Assembly: GCA_015232365.1 (NCBI GenBank)
Contig: JADFZU010000008.1
Coordinates: forward strand, 1 to 64,000
Direction: 5' to 3'
DNA from: Magnetococcales bacterium
Lineage (GTDB): Bacteria; Pseudomonadota; Magnetococcia; Magnetococcales; JADFYX01
DNA length: 64,000 nucleotides
In this document: one piece after another, positions 9,958-19,379 of the stretch
How positions within the stretch are numbered: position 1 is the first letter of the stretch
Layout of the letters: every line of letters begins with the position of its first letter
The notes under the pieces: generated by a model
Databases searched by the model: none
What the model was told of the DNA's origin: nothing
The model's input: the letters and a program-made list of their open reading frames with translations, nothing else
Made by a program: the position numbers and the translations under genes

Positions 9958-10064
9958 CAATAAATAGTGGATGAGTTATAATATTTTTGTTTTTATTGAC
10001 GAAAAATCTAAAAACACTATTATCGCTTAGAACTTATCACTGCTGAGAGTTGGGATATAATTAA

Positions 10065-11138
10065 ATGCAACCTGCCAATATAGAGTTAATACGTCAAGTT
10101 GTTTCGATGGTAGACTCTCTCATTGATACACAAAACATGCAAAAGGCAGAGGAAGTTTGGGACTCTATGTTGGCAAAAGACAGTAGTGCTAGAGAGCATC
10201 TCTACACTTTTGCACTTGCCACACTAAAAAAAAATCAGGCATCTAAAGCCATAATCCTTTTGAGCATGGCAGCTAAAAATTGCTCACCAAAAGATAAATA
10301 CTCCATAAAACTTATAGAAACCATTATGGAAGCGGGAAAAACTGCTGAAGAAAACGGCTCTATTAATGAAGCAATACATCACTATCGTAACGCCCTTCTA
10401 GCCAATCCACTCCATGACCCGGCCGCCTTTGCCCTTGCTGGAATTTATCTACCGGGGGAGCAGTACCTTGATATTCTTAACAAAATTCACGACTTGATAA
10501 AACCTGCCGCCTATCTGGAGATTGGCGTATCAAGAGGCGAATCAATCTCCCTTGCTAAACCGCCTACTTTAGCAATTGGTATCGACCCAACCCCACAGGT
10601 TACGAGCAAGGTCCAGACAGAAACCACAATTTTCACAGTTGAGAGTGACCACTTTTTTAAACATAATGATCTTTGTACCACCTTGAAAGACAAAGATCTG
10701 GACCTAGCCTTTATTGACGGCCTCCATATTTATGAGCAGGTGATACGGGATTTTATAAATGTTGAACGCTACTGCCATAACAACTCTATAATTTTACTTC
10801 ACGACTGCCTACCTACTGACCCTATTACCTCTGAAAGAGACAGAGTCTCTGGATGGTGGACTGGCGATGTCTGGAAAGTTATTCCATCTCTGCTGAAATA
10901 CAGGCCGGAACTGGATATTATGGTAGTACCTACCCAGCCGTCAGGGCTGGCTATAGTCACAGGACTCAATCCAGAATCAACAATCTTAGATGATGAATAC
11001 GATAAGATTGTTAAGGAGTTTATTGACTTACCATTTGAAGAGTTTGAAAAAATCAGGGATAGCAACTTTAATATCGTCTCTAACGACTGGAATAGCATCA
11101 GTCAACAGATTCTATCAACTTTGAAAAACCAGAGTTAG
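10065..11138 (+). CDS. TPR-like protein with C-terminal class I methyltransferase domain
   Basis: The N-terminal part (residues about 1-140) is helical and TPR-like, for example SINEAIHHYRNALLANPLHDPAAFALAGIYL. Residues about 155-260 look like a Methyltransf_24-type SAM domain: YLEIGVSRGESISLA, IGIDPTP, DLAFIDGLHIYEQVIRDFINVERYC and IILLHDCLPTDP. The domain is common in glycan-modifying loci, so a role beside the GT41-type enzyme at 2186 is conceivable but unproven. It is convergent with the TetR gene 12 bp away. Confidence 0.75.
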   Translation: MQPANIELIRQVVSMVDSLIDTQNMQKAEEVWDSMLAKDSSAREHLYTFALATLKKNQASKAIILLSMAAKNCSPKDKYSIKLIETIMEAGKTAEENGSINEAIHHYRNALLANPLHDPAAFALAGIYLPGEQYLDILNKIHDLIKPAAYLEIGVSRGESISLAKPPTLAIGIDPTPQVTSKVQTETTIFTVESDHFFKHNDLCTTLKDKDLDLAFIDGLHIYEQVIRDFINVERYCHNNSIILLHDCLPTDPITSERDRVSGWWTGDVWKVIPSLLKYRPELDIMVVPTQPSGLAIVTGLNPESTILDDEYDKIVKEFIDLPFEEFEKIRDSNFNIVSNDWNSISQQILSTLKNQS

Positions 11139-11150
11139 ACATAGGTAAAA

Positions 11151-11753
11151 CTAACCAGCCCGACGCAAACCTGATATGTAGTTATATATCAACGACCGGG
11201 CCATCTCATCCACAGCTTTTGATTTTGTTCCGGTTAGGTTATTAGCCTTGGCCAAAGAGCAGATACCGTAGAGGCTACACCACAACACCCTGGCACTATG
11301 GTTGACCTCTTTCTCTCCACACTCAGGCAGCATGGATCTGAGTGCATTAACCAGTAGACCTATGAGTAGGTCCAACCGCTTTTGATACCAATCTGGCAAC
11401 TCTTGCCCTTCTGCTAGACGATGCTCAAACAGGAGATCCCATCGCTGAGTTGAGGCTTTATTGTAGTCAAGATAGGTAGAGATCATCTTATCCAGCTTGG
11501 TACGGCCGGAAGTTTTTTTGAGAGCATCAGACAGCTTTTGATAGAGATCATCCATGGTGCGACAGTTTAAGCGGAGAATTATCTCATCAATGTTGGCAAA
11601 AAGATTGTAGAGAGTGCCGGGAGAGTACCCAATTGCTGTAGCAATACTACGGGCAGTCAATGCCGACACCCCTTTGGTCTCTATTATTTTTTCTGCCTCA
11701 TCTAATATAAGATCAAATAGGTCATCACGGGAATGGTCGGTGCGTCTTGCCAT
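11151..11753 (-). CDS. TetR/AcrR-family transcriptional regulator
   Basis: A 200-residue one-component regulator. The N-terminal HTH is clear: IIETKGVSALTARSIATAIGYSPGTLYNLFANIDEIILRLN. The C-terminal ligand/dimer domain is of the WHG type (LPDWYQKRLDLLIGLLV, ARVLWCSLYGICSLA). The start ATG at 11751-11753 has an excellent ribosome binding site, GGGAGGAG, seven bases upstream. The nearest gene upstream on this strand is the IalB-like lipoprotein gene (96 bp away), not a transporter, so the regulon cannot be guessed from context. Confidence 0.9.
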   Translation of the reverse strand: MARRTDHSRDDLFDLILDEAEKIIETKGVSALTARSIATAIGYSPGTLYNLFANIDEIILRLNCRTMDDLYQKLSDALKKTSGRTKLDKMISTYLDYNKASTQRWDLLFEHRLAEGQELPDWYQKRLDLLIGLLVNALRSMLPECGEKEVNHSARVLWCSLYGICSLAKANNLTGTKSKAVDEMARSLIYNYISGLRRAG

Positions 11754-11849
11754 GGCATACTCCTCCCATAATAAAACAGATGGCGTGAAAAATATTCCTG
11801 CTCAACCTCGTTCTCTTTAAGATTTCTGATAAACTCCAGTTCCAGCCAA

Positions 11850-12572
11850 CTACTCCATGAGTGTACCTAAATAAGCGTAAGCTTCTGAAAAACCTTTACG
11901 GGAAAAGTTGATTGTAAATGAGTCTTTACGATTTTTCTTCTTGAGAACCACAACCGCCTGACTGGACACATCTTTTTTGAGAACTGAAATCAACCTGAAG
12001 GCGTTGTCTGATATAGCAATACAGCCTTGTTGTATACAGCGTTGAACTGTAAGCTGATGATATACCGCAGATGTACCAAAATATATCTTTGCCTGGTCGG
12101 GGAGATAGAAGCCCAACGGAAGCAAAGCTGTAACCTCTGGTGGCTTGTTATTATCAGCCTTGGCAATAGTCAACTGAAGCAGTACCTGACCATTTTTAAC
12201 CCGAAGCTGATGAACTGCCCAACACGGTCTATCTTTTAGGCATTCAACAATCCAATCACCAAACTTTACCTGCCCGGTAATTTCACTTCTGCTTGGCAGT
12301 GCTCTTTCTGCCTCTGGCAGGTTACTCTCCGGAGCTGGAGCCGCTTCTACAACTTCAGGCGGCGGCTGTGGTTTGCTGGCTGGCTTAGTAGCTGCGGATT
12401 CCGACTGATCACGCAACAAAACACTATTAATCTTCTTTTTCTCGCCCGCTTCAGCCTGCTCACTATCTTTGCCGCCCATTGATTTAAGCCAGGGCAAATC
12501 TTCGGAAAAGGTCTCACAACCAACCAGCAGCAAAACAGAGAGAGATACAAGAACTATTCTATAATTTATCAT
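11850..12572 (-). CDS. IalB-family (invasion-associated locus B) lipoprotein
   Basis: Exported lipoprotein with lipobox LLLVGCETFS. A Pro/Glu-rich linker (residues about 55-95) precedes the IalB-type domain: VKFGDWIVECLKDRPCWAVHQLRV, VTALLPLGFYLPDQAKIYFG, then QRCIQQGCIAIS. The paired cysteines in CLKDRPC and CIQQGC match the conserved disulphide positions of the family. IalB proteins are periplasmic or envelope proteins, frequent in Alphaproteobacteria; outside Bartonella their role is unknown. It lies between an alpha/beta-hydrolase lipoprotein gene and a TetR gene, all on the minus strand. Confidence 0.85.
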   Translation of the reverse strand: MINYRIVLVSLSVLLLVGCETFSEDLPWLKSMGGKDSEQAEAGEKKKINSVLLRDQSESAATKPASKPQPPPEVVEAAPAPESNLPEAERALPSRSEITGQVKFGDWIVECLKDRPCWAVHQLRVKNGQVLLQLTIAKADNNKPPEVTALLPLGFYLPDQAKIYFGTSAVYHQLTVQRCIQQGCIAISDNAFRLISVLKKDVSSQAVVVLKKKNRKDSFTINFSRKGFSEAYAYLGTLME

Positions 12573-12658
12573 ATTAAATCCAAGCTATAAAATGGTTGTC
12601 AACTCTAGCAGAATAATAACAATTGAGCAAATCAGAAAAAGATTACCTGTCCTTGCCA

Positions 12659-13516
12659 TCATTGACAAACAGGCATGGACAACTGCATTAAACGAGGCCA
12701 GACTTCATCCCAATCATCAGCATGTTTCATACTGGCCACCGATTTTTTCTTTACACACGCCCCCCTGCCTTCCGCCCTGATGAACCCACTTACTATAGAG
12801 TCTGGAACTATTTTATCCCGACCACCAACAAAATGGAATTGTGATATTTTTTTCACCCTCTTTGCAACATCCAATGGGTTGAGAGATCCGGCAAGATCTG
12901 TAACACGGTGATGTTTGGTAAAGGCAACATGGTCCAAGTTTCCTGCCACTGTCCGAATACCAACCACATCATCCCGCCTTGCAGCCACCAGTACTGCAAC
13001 AGCTCCACCACCAGAATAACCGACTAAATTAATGGCATTGGCCCGAGCCAGTTTTTTTAACTGATCGATACCCTGGTTGGTTGACTCTATCACCTCTTCG
13101 GAAAAACGCATTTTTGACCAATAAGCACTTTTACAGTTCCGGCGGCTGAATTTTTCAACATACTGACAAGGCCGACCCATATAGGCAACGTTGGGGGACG
13201 GGTCAAGATTTGCAAGTTTCAAGGCCAGAGGGTTACGAGGTGTCGGGTCTTTAGATAGAGTGTACCTGTTTATCCAAGCCATACCGTCACCCTCTATATA
13301 TATGGTCAAAGGTTGCTCAGGCATGGAGAAGCGAGTAGAGACAAACAGGTCAAAAAAGTCGGTCTTTATCACCTGGGAGTGAAAGTTTCCCTCTCTAGCT
13401 GCATCATATGCTGCCCTTCGCCGGTCCAACCCCAAGCAGCCGCTCAGAACTCCTCCAACAAATATACTCACCATCAGTACGGATAATGTTTTAGAAGTTA
13501 ATGAAACCCTACTCAT
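12659..13516 (-). CDS. Alpha/beta-hydrolase-fold lipoprotein
   Basis: A 285-residue exported protein with a signal peptide and lipobox (VGGVLSGCLGLD). The nucleophile elbow GYSGGGAVAVLVAARR (GxSxG) marks it as a serine alpha/beta hydrolase. An oxyanion region (LTIYIEGDGMAWINRY) and a late FHFVGGRDKIVP segment supply the probable acid; a His in MKHADDW may complete the triad. It presumably acts as an esterase or lipase-like enzyme in the periplasm or at a membrane; the substrate cannot be told. The next gene downstream on the same strand, after 86 bp, is the IalB-like lipoprotein. Confidence 0.82.
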   Translation of the reverse strand: MSRVSLTSKTLSVLMVSIFVGGVLSGCLGLDRRRAAYDAAREGNFHSQVIKTDFFDLFVSTRFSMPEQPLTIYIEGDGMAWINRYTLSKDPTPRNPLALKLANLDPSPNVAYMGRPCQYVEKFSRRNCKSAYWSKMRFSEEVIESTNQGIDQLKKLARANAINLVGYSGGGAVAVLVAARRDDVVGIRTVAGNLDHVAFTKHHRVTDLAGSLNPLDVAKRVKKISQFHFVGGRDKIVPDSIVSGFIRAEGRGACVKKKSVASMKHADDWDEVWPRLMQLSMPVCQ

Positions 13517-13747
13517 TGGACAATCTCCAGTTTTTAAAACACAATCTCGGTTTGGTTATACAAGGACATTCTGGTTTAAATTTCCAGGCACACTCTTGAA
13601 AAATATCCGAAATTCTTACGTTAGTCGATAAAAGCAATTCAAGCTTATCTGAAAGTTGTCTGTAAGTTAAAGAAAGTATTGAAAAAATTGCTAGAAATAA
13701 AAACCTCTTTTAGGTACAATAGCTCCTAACGGAGGAAAATAGCTACT

Positions 13748-14842
13748 ATGGAAGATGTTAATGGACTGGCAAAGGAGTTTCTCGCCCTGCTTGAGGGACG
13801 GGAGGGGGAGAGGCATGCAGTAATCCTGCAGGATTTTCCCGACCCGGATGCTATCTCATGTGCACTGGCCTATCGCCTTATTGCCGGAGAGCGCGGCATT
13901 GAGACCGATCTTATCTATGGAGGCCGGGTTAGCCACCAAGAGAATATTGCCATGATCAACCTGCTTGATATTGAACTGATTGAGTGGGGGCAAGAGCCAA
14001 TACCAACCGGTCAATATGCTGGCTCAATATTTGTTGACAACCAAGGAACTACAGCCAATCTGACAGGCCGTCTGGAAGCCGCAAATGTACCAACTCTCGC
14101 AGTGATTGATCACCATGCAAAACAGAATCTCCTACAACCGCTTTTTCAAGATGTACGGGCAATCGGTGCATGTGCATCAATTTTTGTCAGCTATATTGAG
14201 AAAGGTGCACTAGAGTTAAAAAGCTCCAAACTAGAACATCGGCGTTTGGCAACCGCCTTGATGCACGGTATTATCAGCGAGACCGGCTCCATGATTACCG
14301 CCCTGCCCCAGGATTTCACTGCTGCAGCAAAGCTGCAACCATTTATTGACAACGAACTACTCATGGAAATCTTACATCAGCAACGCAGCCACAGAGTTAT
14401 GGAGGTCATCCGCATGGCGTTGGAGAACAGGGTTATCCGTGAGGGATTCTGCTTTTCTGGTATAGGTTACCTACGCTCCAGTGATCGGGATGCGATACCT
14501 CAAGCCGCTGACTTCCTCCTAACCGAAGCAACGGTCCATACCGCTGTAGTTTATGGCATGGTCACCCACTCCAATGGCAGTGAGTCTATCAACGGCTCCC
14601 TGCGCACTACTGAGGTGGCTTTGGGGCCGGACAGCTTTTTAAAAGATGCTCTGGGTAAAATGGAGAACGGTAATTTTTATGGTGGCGGCAAGAGCAATGC
14701 TGGTGGTTTTGCTATTCCGTTGGGATTTTTATCAGGTCAAGATGATGAGGAACTAGCCCGTCTCAAGTGGAAAGCATATGATGAAAAAATCCGCACAAAG
14801 TTTTTCAATAAAATAGGTGTTGATAATAAGGCTTCTGAGTGA
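13748..14842 (+). CDS. DHH/DHHA1 phosphoesterase (NrnA/oligoribonuclease-like)
   Basis: A 364-residue member of the DHH family that includes NrnA (nanoRNase and pAp phosphatase). Motif I is VILQDFPDPDAISCALAYRLI, followed by SIFVDNQGTTANLTG, VIDHHAKQN (the DHH motif), LMHGIISETGSM, and the C-terminal DHHA1 motif GGGKSNAGGFAIPLG. A strong site (GGAGGAAAA) lies 9 bases before the ATG. Its stop overlaps the GTG of lipA by four bases (GTGA), indicating translational coupling. Linear dinucleotide or nanoRNA turnover is the likely role; exact substrate is inferred. Confidence 0.87.
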   Translation: MEDVNGLAKEFLALLEGREGERHAVILQDFPDPDAISCALAYRLIAGERGIETDLIYGGRVSHQENIAMINLLDIELIEWGQEPIPTGQYAGSIFVDNQGTTANLTGRLEAANVPTLAVIDHHAKQNLLQPLFQDVRAIGACASIFVSYIEKGALELKSSKLEHRRLATALMHGIISETGSMITALPQDFTAAAKLQPFIDNELLMEILHQQRSHRVMEVIRMALENRVIREGFCFSGIGYLRSSDRDAIPQAADFLLTEATVHTAVVYGMVTHSNGSESINGSLRTTEVALGPDSFLKDALGKMENGNFYGGGKSNAGGFAIPLGFLSGQDDEELARLKWKAYDEKIRTKFFNKIGVDNKASE

Positions 14843-15702
14843 GTAAAAATAGTAAAACCCAGATTTTAGGCGGCAAACCCCACTGGCTGAAAGTAAAAGC
14901 TCCATCATCGCCAGCATATCTCAAAGTCAGAAATATAGTCCAAAACAACGCTCTGCACACCGTGTGTGAAGCGGCCTCCTGCCCCAATGTTGGTCAATGC
15001 TGGCATGAGGGGGCGGCCGCTTTTATGATTCTTGGCGACATCTGTACCCGGCACTGTACATTTTGTGATGTAACAACTGGACGGCCAGGCCCGGTTGATG
15101 AAAAAGAGCCAGAACGTCTGGCGGCAGCAGTTAAAACCATGGAGCTGGAACATGTGGTAATAACCTCTGTAGACCGGGACGACCTTGATGACGGAGGAGC
15201 CAGCCATTTTGCCAACTGCATAATGACAATCAGAGAGCTTGACAGCCCACCAACCATTGAAGTTTTAACCCCGGATTTCCGTGATAAAAACGGTGCATTG
15301 GAAGAGGTTCTAAAGCAGCAACCTGAGGTGTTCAATCACAACATAGAAACCGTTCCCAGGCTCTACCAAAAGGTAAGGCCGGCAGCCAGCTACAACTACT
15401 CTCTAAAGGTGCTTGAACAAGGAGCATCAGCAGGTGATGGAACAACCCCTAAAAGCGGGATTATGCTCGGTCTTGGCGAGAGCCGGGAAGAGGTGGTTGA
15501 GGTGCTGGAAGATCTTCACCGGGTAGGGGTCGCCTATTTAACCATCGGCCAGTATATCCGCCCCAGCCTGACCCACCACCCGGTGGTAAAATACTGGTCA
15601 CCGGATGAGTTTATTGAGCTAGGAAAACTCAGCAAAAAAATAGGCTTCAAAAGAGTAGAGAGCCACCCTCTGGCCCGGTCTTCATTTCATGCAAAAAAGT
15701 AG
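14839..15702 (+). CDS. lipA: Lipoyl synthase (radical SAM)
   Basis: LipA inserts two sulphurs into octanoyl-E2 or GcvH to make lipoate. Both iron-sulphur sites are visible: the auxiliary cluster motif CEAASCPNVGQCW and the radical SAM motif CTRHCTFC. Other family motifs are DRDDLDDGGASHF, FNHNIETVPRLY, GIMLGLGESREEV, and the terminal RSSFHA that supplies a cluster serine. The start is GTG at 14839, overlapping the stop of the DHH gene by four bases. At 287 residues it is slightly short of the enterobacterial form but complete. lipB is not seen nearby. Confidence 0.96.
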   Translation: MSKNSKTQILGGKPHWLKVKAPSSPAYLKVRNIVQNNALHTVCEAASCPNVGQCWHEGAAAFMILGDICTRHCTFCDVTTGRPGPVDEKEPERLAAAVKTMELEHVVITSVDRDDLDDGGASHFANCIMTIRELDSPPTIEVLTPDFRDKNGALEEVLKQQPEVFNHNIETVPRLYQKVRPAASYNYSLKVLEQGASAGDGTTPKSGIMLGLGESREEVVEVLEDLHRVGVAYLTIGQYIRPSLTHHPVVKYWSPDEFIELGKLSKKIGFKRVESHPLARSSFHAKK

Positions 15703-15782
15703 ATTTGCAATGTTAGTGATACAGACAAAAGATTACCCCAGGCACATACAAAAACAACAACCGGGCTACAAACTCCCAAAAA

Positions 15783-17492
15783 TCACATCAACTCCCTTAC
15801 ATCATCAACCTCATAAAGAGCAACCCTCCCCCCACTCCACAACAGATTCCAATCACTGGGTGGTTTTTTTGCAAAATCTGGTATGGGAAAGCTATATAGA
15901 GCATTCATCGCTGTTATTCTGTTGCTATTTATCAATACCAGAATCCTGCTCCCCTCCTCCAGATTTTCTGGGATCTCTTCCCAGTGGATCAGTCTTAGCT
16001 TTGGCTGCTCTTTAAAGCCTAGAAAAAATGGGATCGAGACTACAGAGCGTTTATCCATAAAAACAGCAGTTGGTTTTTTTTGGTCAATAAAAAAATTTTC
16101 AACTATGAATCTCTCAGAGCGTTGGTTGTTGGTCTCACCCAGGCCACCATTAACATGGAATAGTGCAGCAACAAAACAGGCACAAACCATTGCTAGAGCA
16201 GGTAGGCCATCTCTAAATTTATAGATAAAATGATTTTTCAAGACCGGATGGCTTATTAGATAAAATAGCCATAGAGAAAAGGTTGTAAAAAGAATATCTT
16301 GCTGAAAAGTAGCTTTTCTGCCGAACTCGCCAACAGTTATAGCTAGCAATATTACCATAAAAAAGGCCAATAACAACTTTACAACCCGCCTGCCATCAAC
16401 AACAGGCCCGGTAATAAATACTTTTGCCAGCACTACACCAGCCAAAATAGAAAGGGCTGGCAATATAGGCAGCAACATTCTCGGCAGCATGGTAATGGGG
16501 TTGTAGTGTGATAAAGAGGTGCTGCCAAACCAAAACATAGCAAAAACAACCAAAACAAATACCAGCCAGTACCTGACTATTTTCTGCTGGGCAACGACAG
16601 AAGAAAATGTTACAGGTACAGCCAAAACCATTAAAATCAACACTTCAGGCCATTTAAACAGAAAAGCAACTGGCTCCACCGTCAATCTTTTTATCAGCTC
16701 TATTGCTGGTTTATGCTGATAACTGTAACGAGCAACAAGATTAACCCCCTGCTCAATTCCTGTTAGGCGGTAGAGAGGATCTCCCGTATAGATATAATAG
16801 AGACCAAAGAAAACCACCCCAAACAGAACAGCACTTGAGCAGATCCAGACCCACAACTCAAGATGCTGGCGGTTGAACATATCTCGAATAAAAACCAAAA
16901 ACAGAAACGGCAGAACCCAAACAGCAGTTAGTTTTGCCAATACTGCCAAATAAAAAAACAGAGAGAGCAGAGTGCCCAACAGTGCCGAACTTCGCTCTGA
17001 AAAATCACTGCGGGCAAAATAGAGGGTAACCACCACTAGAAAAAGTGCCATGGAGACCACTATATCCGGCCCAAGATGAACCGCAAATTTGATCTGAGCT
17101 GGGTTTATAGCCAACAGAAATGCGGCAAAAAACGCACTTGCAACTCCAAAGATACGCAAGGTAGTAAAATATAGCGTTACAACCATGATCAAAGAGCAGA
17201 CAATGGGCCATAATACTGTTGAGTAGTTGTTGACACCGAAGAGAGAATAACTCAGTGCTGTTGGAACCGTAACTCCAAAACGGTTTAAAAAATGGCCTGG
17301 AGCAAGTTGAAATTTATTGTGTAAAATATTGTTGGCAGCGTAGGCATAAGCCAGATCATCACTTGCCTGAAAGCCAGGCTGGGCCTGCCATAAAAAAAAT
17401 AGATGCACAGCCATTACAAACATAAGTGCAGCTATAGCAAAACCGGATATGTTTGTTGATTCTGCTGAGTTGTTACGCATCTGTTCGACCAT
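15783..17492 (-). CDS. Polytopic GT39/ArnT-like membrane glycosyltransferase
   Basis: A 569-residue integral membrane protein with about ten to twelve hydrophobic segments. The first loop after TM1 carries ASDDLAYAYAANNIL, in the position of the acidic DE/DD motif of GT-C enzymes such as ArnT and PMT family members. Such enzymes transfer sugars from polyprenyl-phosphate donors on the periplasmic face. The methyltransferase 163 bp upstream on the same strand may be in the same pathway. The acceptor (lipid, protein or glycan) is not evident. Confidence 0.78.
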   Translation of the reverse strand: MVEQMRNNSAESTNISGFAIAALMFVMAVHLFFLWQAQPGFQASDDLAYAYAANNILHNKFQLAPGHFLNRFGVTVPTALSYSLFGVNNYSTVLWPIVCSLIMVVTLYFTTLRIFGVASAFFAAFLLAINPAQIKFAVHLGPDIVVSMALFLVVVTLYFARSDFSERSSALLGTLLSLFFYLAVLAKLTAVWVLPFLFLVFIRDMFNRQHLELWVWICSSAVLFGVVFFGLYYIYTGDPLYRLTGIEQGVNLVARYSYQHKPAIELIKRLTVEPVAFLFKWPEVLILMVLAVPVTFSSVVAQQKIVRYWLVFVLVVFAMFWFGSTSLSHYNPITMLPRMLLPILPALSILAGVVLAKVFITGPVVDGRRVVKLLLAFFMVILLAITVGEFGRKATFQQDILFTTFSLWLFYLISHPVLKNHFIYKFRDGLPALAMVCACFVAALFHVNGGLGETNNQRSERFIVENFFIDQKKPTAVFMDKRSVVSIPFFLGFKEQPKLRLIHWEEIPENLEEGSRILVLINSNRITAMNALYSFPIPDFAKKPPSDWNLLWSGGRVALYEVDDVRELM

Positions 17493-17655
17493 ATGTTGTG
17501 TTTCTGCTTGGTTATGAAGCTAATGTGGAGTTGCCGCAACCCCATCCCGCTAACTTTGAAAATAGATTAGGCATTTGTTCGCACATCACTAGCACAACCT
17601 CTTACTCACCCGGCAAACCAGAAAAAAGTCTTATTACCAATAAAAAAAACTTCTC

Positions 17656-18372
17656 TTATTTGTTATCTTTTCTTGCAATAAGAATAATATTTTTCCCAAT
17701 CGGCGGAATAACCAGACCCTCCATAAATCTGGTAATCGGAACCCCAACCTTATCGTACAGACCAACCATTTGCGGGTTAAACCTGGTCTGTTTTCCCAAG
17801 GTATTGATCAACCACCAGGGCAAAATCCCTAAAATATCAAAATAGCGAATATCGATAACTGTCAGATTCGCTACCTCTACCTGCTTTTGCAAATCTGACA
17901 ACTTATACCGGCGGTAATGACCAAGACCGGCATCCATCTTACTAAACAAAAAAGGCAGTGCTGGCACAAAAACCAATAACATACCACCAACTTTCAACTT
18001 ATCGGACATTGCCATTATTGCTCTGTCATCATCTTGAATATGCTCTAAGACGTTGACTAAAACAAAGGCATCTTGAGGTTGGGAATCCCCCTCTATGAGG
18101 TGCTCTTCAATAGAGCTTTGCAGTAGTGTCACCTTCTGCTGGTTTGCAAATTTAGCTTGCAGACCAGGGTGCAAATTTGCTGATGGCTCTACCAGGGTCA
18201 ACCGATTGGCGTGGGGAAGAATCCGCTGGGAAAAAGTTCCTGCTCCAGCCCCAATTTCAGTAACATCTCCCGATAGGTGGGGTCGAAAAACATCAGCTAT
18301 CCAGTTGAAATAGTTTGGTGAGTTGGCAAAAGATTCAAACTCATGACCGCTGTATGTTGAACCTTGGCTCAT
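17656..18372 (-). CDS. Class I SAM-dependent methyltransferase
   Basis: A 238-residue methyltransferase. Motif I is VTEIGAGAGTFSQRIL, motif II is RLTLVEPSANL, and the post-motif region is DAFVLVNVLEHIQDDDRAIMAM followed by LKVGGMLLVFVPALPFLFSKMD. The segment GHYRRYKLSDLQKQVE occurs in many methyltransferases found in polysaccharide loci. It lies between a cyclase-FHA gene upstream (9 bp) and a GT39-like gene downstream on the same strand. Substrate unknown. Confidence 0.85.
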   Translation of the reverse strand: MSQGSTYSGHEFESFANSPNYFNWIADVFRPHLSGDVTEIGAGAGTFSQRILPHANRLTLVEPSANLHPGLQAKFANQQKVTLLQSSIEEHLIEGDSQPQDAFVLVNVLEHIQDDDRAIMAMSDKLKVGGMLLVFVPALPFLFSKMDAGLGHYRRYKLSDLQKQVEVANLTVIDIRYFDILGILPWWLINTLGKQTRFNPQMVGLYDKVGVPITRFMEGLVIPPIGKNIILIARKDNK

Positions 18373-18381
18373 ATAGTTGGA

Positions 18382-19272
18382 TTACGAGCGGTAGTGTATC
18401 GCTAAATGATCGGCAGCCGTCAACTCATGGCCCAGACCAATCACACCAACCCCGCTCAAAATGTGCTCATCCCGGTGGACAAAAAACATCGAGTCGCCAT
18501 TTGGGGTAACATAGGTTCCATTGGTGCTTTGATCAACCAGATAGACCCGGCCCCGACGGTACTCAAGTTTTGCATGGTTGCGAGATGACATGCTGTCAGG
18601 AACAATAAATGTGTTGGCTTTACCGCGCCCCATAGTGACTCCAGGATTGGCCTCGTCTACAACTATCTCCTTACCAGAAAAAGAGACGGTAACTGAACTT
18701 TTTTGCTGAATCGGGTTGGGAACCGTATCCATCCCCCCCATAATGGTCAACTCTTCCTCTTCACCCCAGGTTAGCTCACAGATACGGATAGGGTCGGTTT
18801 TACCCTTCACCCGCACCTGGATCAACTCCCGGCCATCGCAAGACAGATGAGGGCTCATAATGTCCAGAGTCTCACCAGTTGTTATAATTTGATCACCCTT
18901 GGCTTGAGCAGCCATTCGTGCAGAGATGTTGACCGCATCACCAAAAACATCGTTATTCTCTTCGATAACATCACCAAAGTGGAAACCGACCCGAATACTT
19001 AAAGCCGAACCCCACTCATCAGCATTTTCCGCCACCTGCTCCTGCATCTGTACAGAGGCTTCTGCTGCCGCATCTGCGGTGGGGAAGGTACACATAACCT
19101 CATCCCCAATAGTCTTGATAACAACACCTTGATGGTCTGTAGTAATTTTTGAGAGTAGATCTATGCAGCTAGAGGTCAACTTACGAGCCTTTACATCACC
19201 AATTGCCTCATAAAGCTTCGTGCTGCCAGCAATATCAGCAAACATAATGGCCAACTTGTTATTTACTCTCAT
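18382..19272 (-). CDS. Class III adenylate/guanylate cyclase domain fused to C-terminal FHA domain
   Basis: The N-terminal cyclase domain (residues about 5-170) has the two metal-binding aspartates in MFADIAGSTKL and IKTIGDEVMCTF. It also has the transition-state Asn/Arg in VNISARM, and Lys and Asp at the base-specifying positions (VIKTIGDE, NNDVFGD), as in adenylate cyclases. The C-terminal FHA domain (about 215-285) shows TMGRGKANTFIVPD, SSRNHAKLEYRRGRVYL and STNGTYV, implying phosphothreonine binding. The PP2C phosphatase gene lies just upstream on the same strand, which suggests control by protein phosphorylation. Catalytic activity is predicted, not shown. Confidence 0.88.
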   Translation of the reverse strand: MRVNNKLAIMFADIAGSTKLYEAIGDVKARKLTSSCIDLLSKITTDHQGVVIKTIGDEVMCTFPTADAAAEASVQMQEQVAENADEWGSALSIRVGFHFGDVIEENNDVFGDAVNISARMAAQAKGDQIITTGETLDIMSPHLSCDGRELIQVRVKGKTDPIRICELTWGEEEELTIMGGMDTVPNPIQQKSSVTVSFSGKEIVVDEANPGVTMGRGKANTFIVPDSMSSRNHAKLEYRRGRVYLVDQSTNGTYVTPNGDSMFFVHRDEHILSGVGVIGLGHELTAADHLAIHYRS

Positions 19273-19379
19273 AACACCCTCTTTTACTTATTATCCAGAT
19301 TCGGCATTCACCATCACCGGCACAACTGCGGCCCCAGGATTATATTAATCACCTGACTTTAGTGCTTTCTGTTGAGAGG